A stretch of DNA of 35,834 nt from an uncultured Porphyromonadaceae bacterium (lineage in GTDB: Bacteria > Bacteroidota > Bacteroidia > Bacteroidales > Muribaculaceae): positions 1 through 35,834 of the forward strand of contig CAMWQB010000014.1 in NCBI GenBank assembly GCA_947176295.1, read 5' to 3'. The position numbers and the translations under genes are program-made. Shown in pieces: positions 28,201 to 35,834 of this stretch; position 1 is the stretch's first letter; each line of letters starts with the position of its first letter. The notes under the pieces were generated by a model. The model had not been told where the DNA came from and made no database searches. It saw only the letters and a list, made by a program, of their open reading frames with translations.

Positions 28201-30957
28201 TCAGAATATTCGTTTTTGGCCGAGGAGTTCGTCGCGCACTTCTTCATCGCTGCGCTCGCCATCGGTTTCGAGATGTCCTATTTCTTCGTCCGGGATAATG
28301 TCTGTGGCAATCGGTTGGCTATCATCATCCGAATCCGAGACGGAAGTATCCGCTCCTTCGGCCGATGGACGAGGATCAATTTCGCGCACGTCGGCAAGGG
28401 TCCAGGTGGTGAGCCGTTTCCCTTTCGCTTCCACGGATTTTAAACCAATATATTCCTCCGCATCGATAATCACAGGCTCACGCACGCTGTCGGCCCCGCC
28501 AAACGTAAGTTCGAATCGGGCCCCCGGCGTGTCTGAAAGAAGTATCAATGATGATTTATCGTTTTTGCCGATGAAGCGTTGTTTTTTGGGAGAAGGCTCG
28601 AATAGGAAACGTTTGATGTATGGATATCCCTGATCAGCATCGTTGAGTATGGCGGTCCACTCTACCTTCGGCCGGAATTTCTCGATGCGCAATATTCCTT
28701 CTTCATAGTGGTTTGTCGCTTCGAAGCCCGTGGTATAGTATTCGCCATTCTTGAGAATAACCAGCACAAGATCGCGCCCCTGAAACTCGCCGAGGAACTC
28801 GCCGCGACCTTCATAGTTGAGGCGCATCACATCGTGGTCGAACCACACTTCGCGACCTCCCAGCGTGGAGGCGCCGCGCTCTTTGAGCGTGAAGGAATGG
28901 ACTTCGTTTTTAGTAACCAGATTGCCCTGGGCAGCCCTGCCTTTAATGGCAAGCTTGGAAAAATCGACATCGAACTGGAGCGTCTTCAGGCGTAATTTGG
29001 GTTTAAGCGTGACCTTCACCACTTCTGCCTCACCGTTAGGATTGGCGGAGAACCAGACAACCCTCGAACCCGGAAGGCCTGGGGTGATGTTGTATTCCTT
29101 GTCGCGGGTCATTGATGTAACGGCAAAGCGCTTCATGTAATAGATGCCGCCGCGACCGTTCTGATATATAACGTTGTAGATAGTCCGACTGTCATTGCGC
29201 TTGAACACATTGACATACAACACATTTTTGTCGACGAATATCTTGTCGGCAACACGCACCACTTTGTATCGCCCGTCCTTATAGAAGATAATTATATCGT
29301 CGAGGCTGGAACAGTTGCAGACAAATTCGTCCTTTTTCAGCGAAGTGCCGATGAATCCTTCCTTGCGGTTGATGTATAGTTTTTCGTTTGCTTCCGCTAC
29401 GGTAGATGCCTGGATATTGTCGAAACCGCGGATGGTAGTATGGCGGGGGTAAGCTTCGCCATATTTTGCCTGCAGCCCCTGATACCATCGGATTGTTTCC
29501 TCGTCCATATTGCCGAGCCGTCTGAGGATATCTTCGATTTTGGCGCTGAGTTCCGCGATATTCCTTTCAGCTTCCTCTACATTGAAACGCAGGATGCGCT
29601 TCATCCGGATTTCGAGAAGGCGGAGAAGATCGTCGCGTGTAACTTCGCGGATAAACGTCTCCTTATATGGCACAAGCCGCAGGTCAATATGGGCCAGAGC
29701 TTCGTCTATGCTGCCGGCGGTCTCGTATTCTTTATCCTTATAAATTCTCTCTTCTATAAAAATTCGCTCCAAGGAAGCGTAGAGAAGATTTTCGCGATAC
29801 TCTCCCAAACGGATTTCGAGTTCCCGTCGAAGAATTTCGCGAGTGGCATCCACGCTGTGGCACAGAACATCGCTCACACCAAGGAAGAGAGGCTTCTTGT
29901 CGGAGATGACGCAGCAGTTGGGCGACACGCTCACTTCACAATCCGTGAATGCATAGAGGGCATCGATGGCCTTGTCGCTGGAAGTTCCCGGGAGAAGATG
30001 GACGATGATGCGAGCGGTCTTGGAGGTGTGGTCCTCGACCTTTCGTATCTTTATCTTGTTTTTTTCTAATGCTTTGAGGATTGAATCGATGACAGTGCCG
30101 GTGGTTTTGCCGTAAGGGATTTCCGTTATGGCGAGGGTGCGGGAATCGATTTTTTCTATCTTTGCGCGTATCTTCAGAGTGCCTCCGCGGCGTCCGTCGT
30201 TATATCGGCTGACGTCGATCATGCCACCTGTAGGAAAGTCGGGAAAAAGCTCGAACTCCTCGCCACGGATATAGGCAACCGCAGCATCGATTATCTCGTT
30301 GAAATTGTGGGGGAGAATCTTAGAAGACAAGCCTACAGCGATACCCTCCGTGCCATGAGCGAGAAGCAAGGGGAATTTGGCCGGAAGCGTAACGGGCTCG
30401 TCATTCCTGCCGTCATAGCTTTTTGTCCACTCCGTAACTTTCTTGTTGAAAAGGACATCGAGCGCAAATGGCGACAAGCGTGCCTCGATATATCGTGCAG
30501 CGGCGGCCGTGGCCCCTGTGAGGGTATCGCCCCAGTTCCCTTGAGTTTCGATCAGCAGATCCTTCTGCCCCATCTGCACCAGTGCATCCTTAATAGATGC
30601 GTCGCCATGGGGGTGGAACTGCATGGTGTGGCCCACAATGTTTGCAACCTTATTGAGCCTTCCGTCATCAAGGCGCTCCATGGCATGAAGGATGCGACGC
30701 TGAACGGGCTTAAGACCATCGGCAATATTGGGGACGGCTCGCTCGAGAATAACGTATGATGCATATTCCAGAAACCACGTCTGATACATTCCGCGGAGGT
30801 GGTGGCGCACAACATCGGCCGGGTCTGTATAGGGCTTGAATCCGGCAAACTGCACGGCTTCGGCCTCGGCAACCTCATCTGTATCCTCCCCCGAATCGTC
30901 GGGAGAAAGTGGGAGGGAATCGCCGGGGAAATCTTCGGAAATATATTCGTCGCTCAT
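28201..30957 (-). CDS. parC: DNA topoisomerase IV subunit A (Bacteroidetes type)
   Basis: 918 aa; WFLEYASYVILERAVPNIADGLKPVQRRILHAM, HPHGDASIKDALVQMGQ, TAAAARYIEARLS. Confidence 0.92.
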   Translation of the reverse strand: MSDEYISEDFPGDSLPLSPDDSGEDTDEVAEAEAVQFAGFKPYTDPADVVRHHLRGMYQTWFLEYASYVILERAVPNIADGLKPVQRRILHAMERLDDGRLNKVANIVGHTMQFHPHGDASIKDALVQMGQKDLLIETQGNWGDTLTGATAAAARYIEARLSPFALDVLFNKKVTEWTKSYDGRNDEPVTLPAKFPLLLAHGTEGIAVGLSSKILPHNFNEIIDAAVAYIRGEEFELFPDFPTGGMIDVSRYNDGRRGGTLKIRAKIEKIDSRTLAITEIPYGKTTGTVIDSILKALEKNKIKIRKVEDHTSKTARIIVHLLPGTSSDKAIDALYAFTDCEVSVSPNCCVISDKKPLFLGVSDVLCHSVDATREILRRELEIRLGEYRENLLYASLERIFIEERIYKDKEYETAGSIDEALAHIDLRLVPYKETFIREVTRDDLLRLLEIRMKRILRFNVEEAERNIAELSAKIEDILRRLGNMDEETIRWYQGLQAKYGEAYPRHTTIRGFDNIQASTVAEANEKLYINRKEGFIGTSLKKDEFVCNCSSLDDIIIFYKDGRYKVVRVADKIFVDKNVLYVNVFKRNDSRTIYNVIYQNGRGGIYYMKRFAVTSMTRDKEYNITPGLPGSRVVWFSANPNGEAEVVKVTLKPKLRLKTLQFDVDFSKLAIKGRAAQGNLVTKNEVHSFTLKERGASTLGGREVWFDHDVMRLNYEGRGEFLGEFQGRDLVLVILKNGEYYTTGFEATNHYEEGILRIEKFRPKVEWTAILNDADQGYPYIKRFLFEPSPKKQRFIGKNDKSSLILLSDTPGARFELTFGGADSVREPVIIDAEEYIGLKSVEAKGKRLTTWTLADVREIDPRPSAEGADTSVSDSDDDSQPIATDIIPDEEIGHLETDGERSDEEVRDELLGQKRIF

Positions 30958-30990
30958 GTGGGTATACGGTGGTCAGTTTAAGGTTGAGCA

Positions 30991-30998
30991 CAAATTTA
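30991..30998 (-). promoter_or_regulatory. Putative -7 box for the parC operon (TAAATTTG)
   Basis: CAAATTTA on plus strand = TAAATTTG on minus, 33 bp upstream of ATG 30957; no clear -33. Confidence 0.5.
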
Positions 30999-31058
30999 GC
31001 GATTTTTTTTCACATTCGGAATAGTGAAACGTGAAAAAGAGAAAAACAGGGCCGCATT

Positions 31059-31090
31059 TTTGAGGATTCGGAATTTTCTGCGTAACTTTG
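31059..31090 (+). promoter_or_regulatory. Promoter for patatin gene
   Basis: TTTG (31059-31062), 20-bp spacer, TAACTTTG (31083-31090). Confidence 0.75.
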
Positions 31091-31102
31091 CGGGAAGAAA
31101 CT

Positions 31103-31969
31103 ATGGAAACGACGCAGAATAAAGCGACAGACCAGTCTTCGGGGCGCCCCTACCGCCTCGGTGTGGCCCTCAGCGGCGGTGGCGCACGCGGTTTAGCGCA
31201 CGCCGGGGCGCTGATGGCTATTGAAGAAGCCGGATTGTGCCCGGACGTAATAGCGGGCGTAAGCGCCGGCTCAGTAGTTGCAGTACTTTATGCCGCGGGA
31301 TGCAAACCCATCGAAATCGCTTCGATATTCAGCGAACGCGGCTTCCGCGATTTTGCTGAATTTAAACTGGGCGGGGGAGGTCTGTTTGTGATCAAACGGT
31401 TTGAAAAATTCATTTTGTCGCACCTCAAAGGTGCGCGCAAAATGGAAGACCTCAAAATTCCCACATATATAGGCGCTACGGATTTCGACAACGGACGTCC
31501 GGCAATTTTTCATAAAGGGCCCATAGGACCACGGATGGTAGCTTCATGTTCGATTCCCATTGTTTTCACTCCGGTGAATATCGATGGAACGAATTATGTG
31601 GATGGCGGCGTTTTGCGCAATATGCCGGCATGGATCATCCGCGACAAATGTGATCTCTTGATAGGAATCAACGTGAGCCCCTTGAGAGACTACGACACGA
31701 GCTCTGTGATAGGCGCAGCGATGCGTACCTACAACCTTATGGCCAAAGCCAATCAAGCAGAAGATATGGCCATATGCGACGTGGCCGTTGAAACGTCGGA
31801 AATCGCGAGCTATAAAGTGTTCGATCTCAGTCATATTCACAAGGTGTTCGTGAGCGGATACCTAAGCACACGACGAGCATTGCGCCAGGCCGGTCTCTGG
31901 AATCCCGACAAAAACAAGGACACGGGTTGCATTTCAGACCTTACGCCTCCCATGGCCGACCAGCTATAG
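31103..31969 (+). CDS. Patatin-like phospholipase family protein
   Basis: GVALSGGGARGLAHAGAL oxyanion motif, GVSAGS nucleophile elbow, DGG dyad Asp (YVDGGVLRNMP). ORF track begins at TTG 31088, which lies inside the promoter box; ATG 31103 preferred. Confidence 0.92.
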   Translation: METTQNKATDQSSGRPYRLGVALSGGGARGLAHAGALMAIEEAGLCPDVIAGVSAGSVVAVLYAAGCKPIEIASIFSERGFRDFAEFKLGGGGLFVIKRFEKFILSHLKGARKMEDLKIPTYIGATDFDNGRPAIFHKGPIGPRMVASCSIPIVFTPVNIDGTNYVDGGVLRNMPAWIIRDKCDLLIGINVSPLRDYDTSSVIGAAMRTYNLMAKANQAEDMAICDVAVETSEIASYKVFDLSHIHKVFVSGYLSTRRALRQAGLWNPDKNKDTGCISDLTPPMADQL

Positions 31970-32019
31970 GACACGGCCTTATACGAAAGCATAGCAACCA
32001 ATCACACTACTGCCAAACA

Positions 32020-33744
32020 ATGACATCCTCAATTAAACCTATAATCTACCAGCTCCTCCCCAGACTATTCACCAACTACTGCGAGACCCCGGCCGTGAAT
32101 GGCTCACTCGAAAGAAACGGGTCCGGCAAGATGAATGACATTACGGAAAAGGTGCTGTCGTCGATTAAGGGAATGGGCGTAACGCACGTCTGGTTTACAG
32201 GCGTAATCGAGCATTCACACAACGCCGATTACACGGCCCATGGAATTGCCCGCAATAATCCTCACGTTGTGAAGGGCAACGCGGGAAGCCCGTACGCGAT
32301 AACGGACTATTATGACATCGACCCCGACATTGCCGAAAATGTTGAAGGACGCGTAGCAGAATTCGAAGCCTTGATAGCCCGCACTCACAAGCAGGGCCTC
32401 AAGGCTATAATAGACTTCGTGCCGAATCATGTTGCCCGTGAGTATTACTCTGATGCCAAGCCTACGGGTATTGAAGATCTCGGACAGGGCGACAACACGG
32501 ACATGTTCTTCTCGCCTTCCAACAACTTCTACTACATTACGCGCCAACAGTTCTCCCCTTCTGTAGATCTCGGGCAAGGGAAAGACGCCTATGTTGAGTT
32601 TCCGGCCAAGGCTTCCGGAAATGATTGCTACAATGCTTTTCCCTGCTCTACGGATTGGTACGACACGGCGAAGCTCAACTATGGTGTAGACCCGGCAAAC
32701 GGCTCAAAACACTTCGACCCGATACCCTCAACCTGGTTGAAGATGCTGCATATCCTGCGGTATTGGGCAGCCAAGGGCGTTGACGGATTCCGTTGCGACA
32801 TGGTGCACATGGTGCCTCTTGAATTCTGGCAGTGGGCTATTCCGAATGTCCGGACACACTATCCGGAGATAATCTTCATCGCCGAGATATACGACATCAA
32901 TCTTTATCGTCCTTTCATTGCAGCTGGATTCAACTACTTGTATGACAAGGTGAATCTCTACGACACTCTGCGCGGAATCGAGACAAGCAACGTTAGCGCG
33001 GCAGCGCTCACTTCCTGCTGGCAGACGGTAGACGGTATCGGGCCCAATATGCTCAACTTCCTTGAGAACCACGATGAGCAGCGCTTCGCTTCCTCCTTCT
33101 ACTGCGGCGATCCATGGCGAGCAATTGCCTCGCTTACGGTAAGCGCTATGATCTCAACCGGCCCGATGATGATATATATGGGACAGGAATTGGGCGAAAC
33201 GGGCATGGATGCCGAAGGCTATTCCGGCCTGGATGGACGCACAACCATCTTCGATTACTGGAGCATTGCCTCGTTGAGAATGTGGCTCAACAAGGGCAAA
33301 TGCAACGGGAAACTGACACCCGGAGCTGAGGCCCTTCGCAAAACATATTCGCGCATTCTCAAACTTTGCAACGCCGAAAGCGCCATTCGCGAAGGCCGAT
33401 TCTTCGACCTGATGTATGTAAACTACGACAATCCGGACTTCAATCCCCACCGTCAGTTTGCCTTCCTACGCTCTTCGGCGGAAGAAACACTTGTGATTAT
33501 AGCCAACTTCGACGACTGTGAGGCCCGAGTGCGTGTGAATATCCCCCGACATGCTTTCACCTATCTCGACCTGCCTGAAGGAGTTGACCCTCAGGCCCGC
33601 GAACTCATCACGGGAACGAAAGCGCCCAAGACCTTTGCCTCTATCGAGCCCTTTGAAAGCAACGTGCCCGCACACGGCGCTGTAGTCTGGAAAATTTCCG
33701 GCTCCGCGATCAAGCCTCTGAGGCAGACATCTCCCTCAAAATAA
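32020..33744 (+). CDS. Alpha-amylase family glycoside hydrolase (GH13)
   Basis: IIDFVPNHVAREYY, GFRCDMVHM (nucleophile Asp), IIFIAEIYD (acid/base Glu), FLENHDEQRFAS; no signal peptide. ORF track start 31927 overlaps patatin; ATG 32020 (MTSSIKPIIYQLLPRLF) preferred. Confidence 0.92.
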   Translation: MTSSIKPIIYQLLPRLFTNYCETPAVNGSLERNGSGKMNDITEKVLSSIKGMGVTHVWFTGVIEHSHNADYTAHGIARNNPHVVKGNAGSPYAITDYYDIDPDIAENVEGRVAEFEALIARTHKQGLKAIIDFVPNHVAREYYSDAKPTGIEDLGQGDNTDMFFSPSNNFYYITRQQFSPSVDLGQGKDAYVEFPAKASGNDCYNAFPCSTDWYDTAKLNYGVDPANGSKHFDPIPSTWLKMLHILRYWAAKGVDGFRCDMVHMVPLEFWQWAIPNVRTHYPEIIFIAEIYDINLYRPFIAAGFNYLYDKVNLYDTLRGIETSNVSAAALTSCWQTVDGIGPNMLNFLENHDEQRFASSFYCGDPWRAIASLTVSAMISTGPMMIYMGQELGETGMDAEGYSGLDGRTTIFDYWSIASLRMWLNKGKCNGKLTPGAEALRKTYSRILKLCNAESAIREGRFFDLMYVNYDNPDFNPHRQFAFLRSSAEETLVIIANFDDCEARVRVNIPRHAFTYLDLPEGVDPQARELITGTKAPKTFASIEPFESNVPAHGAVVWKISGSAIKPLRQTSPSK

Positions 33745-33807
33745 CAAGGCACGACAAACAGGAATAAAACTCTTCAACAAACTCATCAATACTCATCTCA
33801 AATAACG

Positions 33808-34752
33808 ATGAATCAAGCCCTTCCCCCTTTCAAAATTTTCTCCGGCACAAATTCGAAATACATTGCTGAAGAAATCGCCAAAGACCTCGGTGTCGAATTA
33901 GGCAAGATGAACATCACTCGTTTTGCCGACGGCGAATTTGAAGTATCGTTCGAAGAATCCATCCGCGGTTGCGAGGTTTATCTCGTGCAGAGCACTTTCC
34001 CCAACAGCGACAATCTCATGGAGCTCCTCCTGATGATCGATGCCGCCAAGCGTGCGTCCGCATCCAGCGTCATAGCCGTTATTCCCTATTTCGGCTGGGC
34101 TCGCCAGGACCGCAAGGACAAGCCGCGCGTATCCATCGCCGCCAAGCTCGTCTCCGACCTGCTCGTTGCTGCCGGTGTGGATCGCGTAATCACCATGGAT
34201 CTCCACGCCGACCAGATTCAGGGCTTCTTCAATATCCCGGTCGACCACCTCTACGCATCGTCGGTATTCATTCCCTATATCCAGAGCCTCAAGCTAGAAG
34301 ATATGGTTATCGCAACTCCCGACGTCGGCGGTGCGAAGCGCGCCAACAACTATGCCAAATATCTCGATGTGCCTCTGGTGCTCTGCCACAAACAGCGTGC
34401 GAAGGCTAATGTCGTGGCTAAAATGACTGTTATCGGAGATGTTAAGGACAAGAACGTGATCCTCGTTGACGACATGGTGGACACAGCCGGCACTATCACA
34501 AAGGCCGCCGACCTCATGCTTGCCAACGGCGCCAAGAGCGTGCGTGCCCTCGCTTCGCATGCAATCATGAGCGACCCCGCCAGCGAACGTGTGAACGACT
34601 GCGGGCTCACGGAAATGATCTTCACCAATTCGATTCCTTTCCACAAAGACTGCAAAAAATGCACAATTCTGTCGGTAGCCCGTCTCTTTGCCGACACTAT
34701 CCGCCGAGTACACTCCAACCAGTCGATTTCGTCGCAGTATCTCATCAAGTAA
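33808..34752 (+). CDS. prs: Ribose-phosphate pyrophosphokinase
   Basis: 314 aa; IFSGTNSKYIAEEIAKDLG, YFGWARQDRKDKPRVSIAAKLV, DLHADQIQGFFNIPVDHLYAS, ILVDDMVDTAGTI. Confidence 0.97.
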   Translation: MNQALPPFKIFSGTNSKYIAEEIAKDLGVELGKMNITRFADGEFEVSFEESIRGCEVYLVQSTFPNSDNLMELLLMIDAAKRASASSVIAVIPYFGWARQDRKDKPRVSIAAKLVSDLLVAAGVDRVITMDLHADQIQGFFNIPVDHLYASSVFIPYIQSLKLEDMVIATPDVGGAKRANNYAKYLDVPLVLCHKQRAKANVVAKMTVIGDVKDKNVILVDDMVDTAGTITKAADLMLANGAKSVRALASHAIMSDPASERVNDCGLTEMIFTNSIPFHKDCKKCTILSVARLFADTIRRVHSNQSISSQYLIK

Positions 34753-34778
34753 TTTTCGACCTATAGACAACTATACAC

Positions 34779-34838
34779 GGGCTGCGCAATAATGCCTCAA
34801 GTATGTACGCGAGGCTTGCGCAGCCCTTCTTCTCTCTC
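34779..34838 (+). terminator. Strong hairpin after prs (terminator or attenuator)
   Basis: GGGCTGCGCAA (34779-34789)/TTGCGCAGCCC (34816-34826), 11 perfect bp, inner stem GCCTC/GAGGC, 12-nt loop, followed by TTCTTCTCTCTC. Confidence 0.75.
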
Positions 34839-34847
34839 CCCCACTCT

Positions 34848-35696
34848 ATGAAGAATTTAGTTATCTTGCTCGCAGTGGCCTCCTTTGTCTGCGCCATGAC
34901 TGTATCCGCAGCCTCTCCGAAAGACGATTATGACGAAGATCCATATCTTATTCTTTGCGGAGAAGCCGATTCGGCAATTGCACGGGAGGATTATCCTACA
35001 GCTGCTGCGAGACTTCGCGAAGCCATCTCAATAAAGCCACATTCCGCCTCTAACATCCTCCTGATGACAAATCTCGGCATGGTATATTCGATGATGGATA
35101 GCGATGCAACGGCCCTCGCTACTCTCGACGAAGCTATTGCAGCCTATCCCGACATGAAAATGGCTCGTTCAAACCGGGCCCGGGTCCTTCTCAAAATGCG
35201 CAGAGATAAGGATGCATTCGCCGAATACAGCGAAATACTTCAACTTGATAGCCTTGACGCCGAATCCCGCTATTATCATGGGCTTATCGCACTATATTCA
35301 GGTAATTTGCAAACTGCTGAAAATGACTTCAAAGTACTTGAACAACAAGAAGCGAAATCAATCAGGACAGCGCGAGCACTGGCCACGCTATACTCCCTGA
35401 CCGAACGCAATAGTGAGGCCATAACATATTATGAGATACTTATTTCGGCGGAAGACGCTCCTGAATATTACGCAGGCTTGGCAGGCTGCCTTCTACACCT
35501 CCAGAATCTAAGCGAAGCTTCCGCAACAATTGCGGAAGGATTAGAAAAATATCCATCGGATCCGGAACTTTACTACTACCGCGCATGGCTCAACCGCGAT
35601 CGTTACCGTCTGGACGATGCTCATGCCGATGCCAACAAAGCAATCAAGCTTGGAGCAAACCCCACAAGAGTAAATGCACTTTTCAAGAAAAAATAA
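34848..35696 (+). CDS. Tetratricopeptide repeat protein, predicted exported
   Basis: Signal peptide MKNLVILLAVASFVCAMTVSAAS followed by TPR repeats. ORF track start 34803 lies inside the upstream hairpin; ATG 34848 preferred. Confidence 0.9.
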   Translation: MKNLVILLAVASFVCAMTVSAASPKDDYDEDPYLILCGEADSAIAREDYPTAAARLREAISIKPHSASNILLMTNLGMVYSMMDSDATALATLDEAIAAYPDMKMARSNRARVLLKMRRDKDAFAEYSEILQLDSLDAESRYYHGLIALYSGNLQTAENDFKVLEQQEAKSIRTARALATLYSLTERNSEAITYYEILISAEDAPEYYAGLAGCLLHLQNLSEASATIAEGLEKYPSDPELYYYRAWLNRDRYRLDDAHADANKAIKLGANPTRVNALFKKK

Positions 35697-35749
35697 GCGC
35701 CCATACGAAAAAACAACCGAAAATATTTTTAAATCTCAAAAAAATAGCC

Positions 35750-35757
35750 TAACTTTG
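35750..35757 (+). promoter_or_regulatory. Putative -7 box of tRNA-Ser(GGA) promoter (TAACTTTG)
   Basis: TAACTTTG with TTTT (35726-35729) 20 bp upstream; tRNA starts at 35775. Confidence 0.65.
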
Positions 35758-35774
35758 CACTCGCAAACAAGCAA

Positions 35775-35834
35775 GGAGCGATGCTCGAGTGGCTGAAGAG
35801 GCACGCCTGGAAAGCGTGTATACCCCAAAAGGGT
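35775..35834 (+). tRNA. tRNA-Ser (anticodon GGA), 3' end truncated by window
   Basis: GGAGCGATGCTCGAGTGGCTGAAGAGGC D-arm region, anticodon stem CACGC/GCGTG with loop CTGGAAA, start of long variable arm. Confidence 0.88.

Noticed and set aside
34803-34847. Upstream start (34803) of the final TPR ORF
   Set aside because: Lies inside the prs hairpin loop; ATG 34848 begins a clear signal peptide.
1-35834. CRISPR arrays, IS elements, phage, toxin-antitoxin or defence genes
   Set aside because: No regular direct repeats, transposase/integrase motifs or recognisable defence domains were seen on either strand; tRNA genes have no adjacent integrase in the window.

Overview
This 35.8 kb window looks like core chromosome from a Bacteroidales-type bacterium, possibly Muribaculaceae-like. 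That placement is inferred from TAnnTTTG promoter boxes, a MurF-Alr fusion and a PorE-like OmpA protein. I support 26 protein-coding genes, one complete tRNA-Ser(TGA) and one tRNA-Ser(GGA) truncated by the window end. Gene content: a minus-strand operon (prolyl oligopeptidase, BamE-like lipoprotein, MBL hydrolase, uvrA); clpC divergent from gyrA-TPR; rpsO; tRNA-Ser; a long-chain acyl-CoA ligase; typA; a plus-strand run folP-cdaA-PorE/OmpA-like-GSCFA-murF/alr-gluQ-smORF; a minus-strand parC-DUF3316-S41 operon; and patatin, GH13, prs and TPR genes. I found no mobile element, CRISPR array, phage or recognisable defence island, and no convincing undescribed multi-gene system. The best second-look items are regulatory: a palindromic divergent promoter between clpC and gyrA, terminators overlapping the next promoter, a near-leaderless patatin gene and a palindrome at a tRNA promoter. 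Others are a 54-aa ORF missing from the ORF track, non-canonical quinolone-region residues in GyrA and ParC, and c-di-AMP synthase beside envelope genes.
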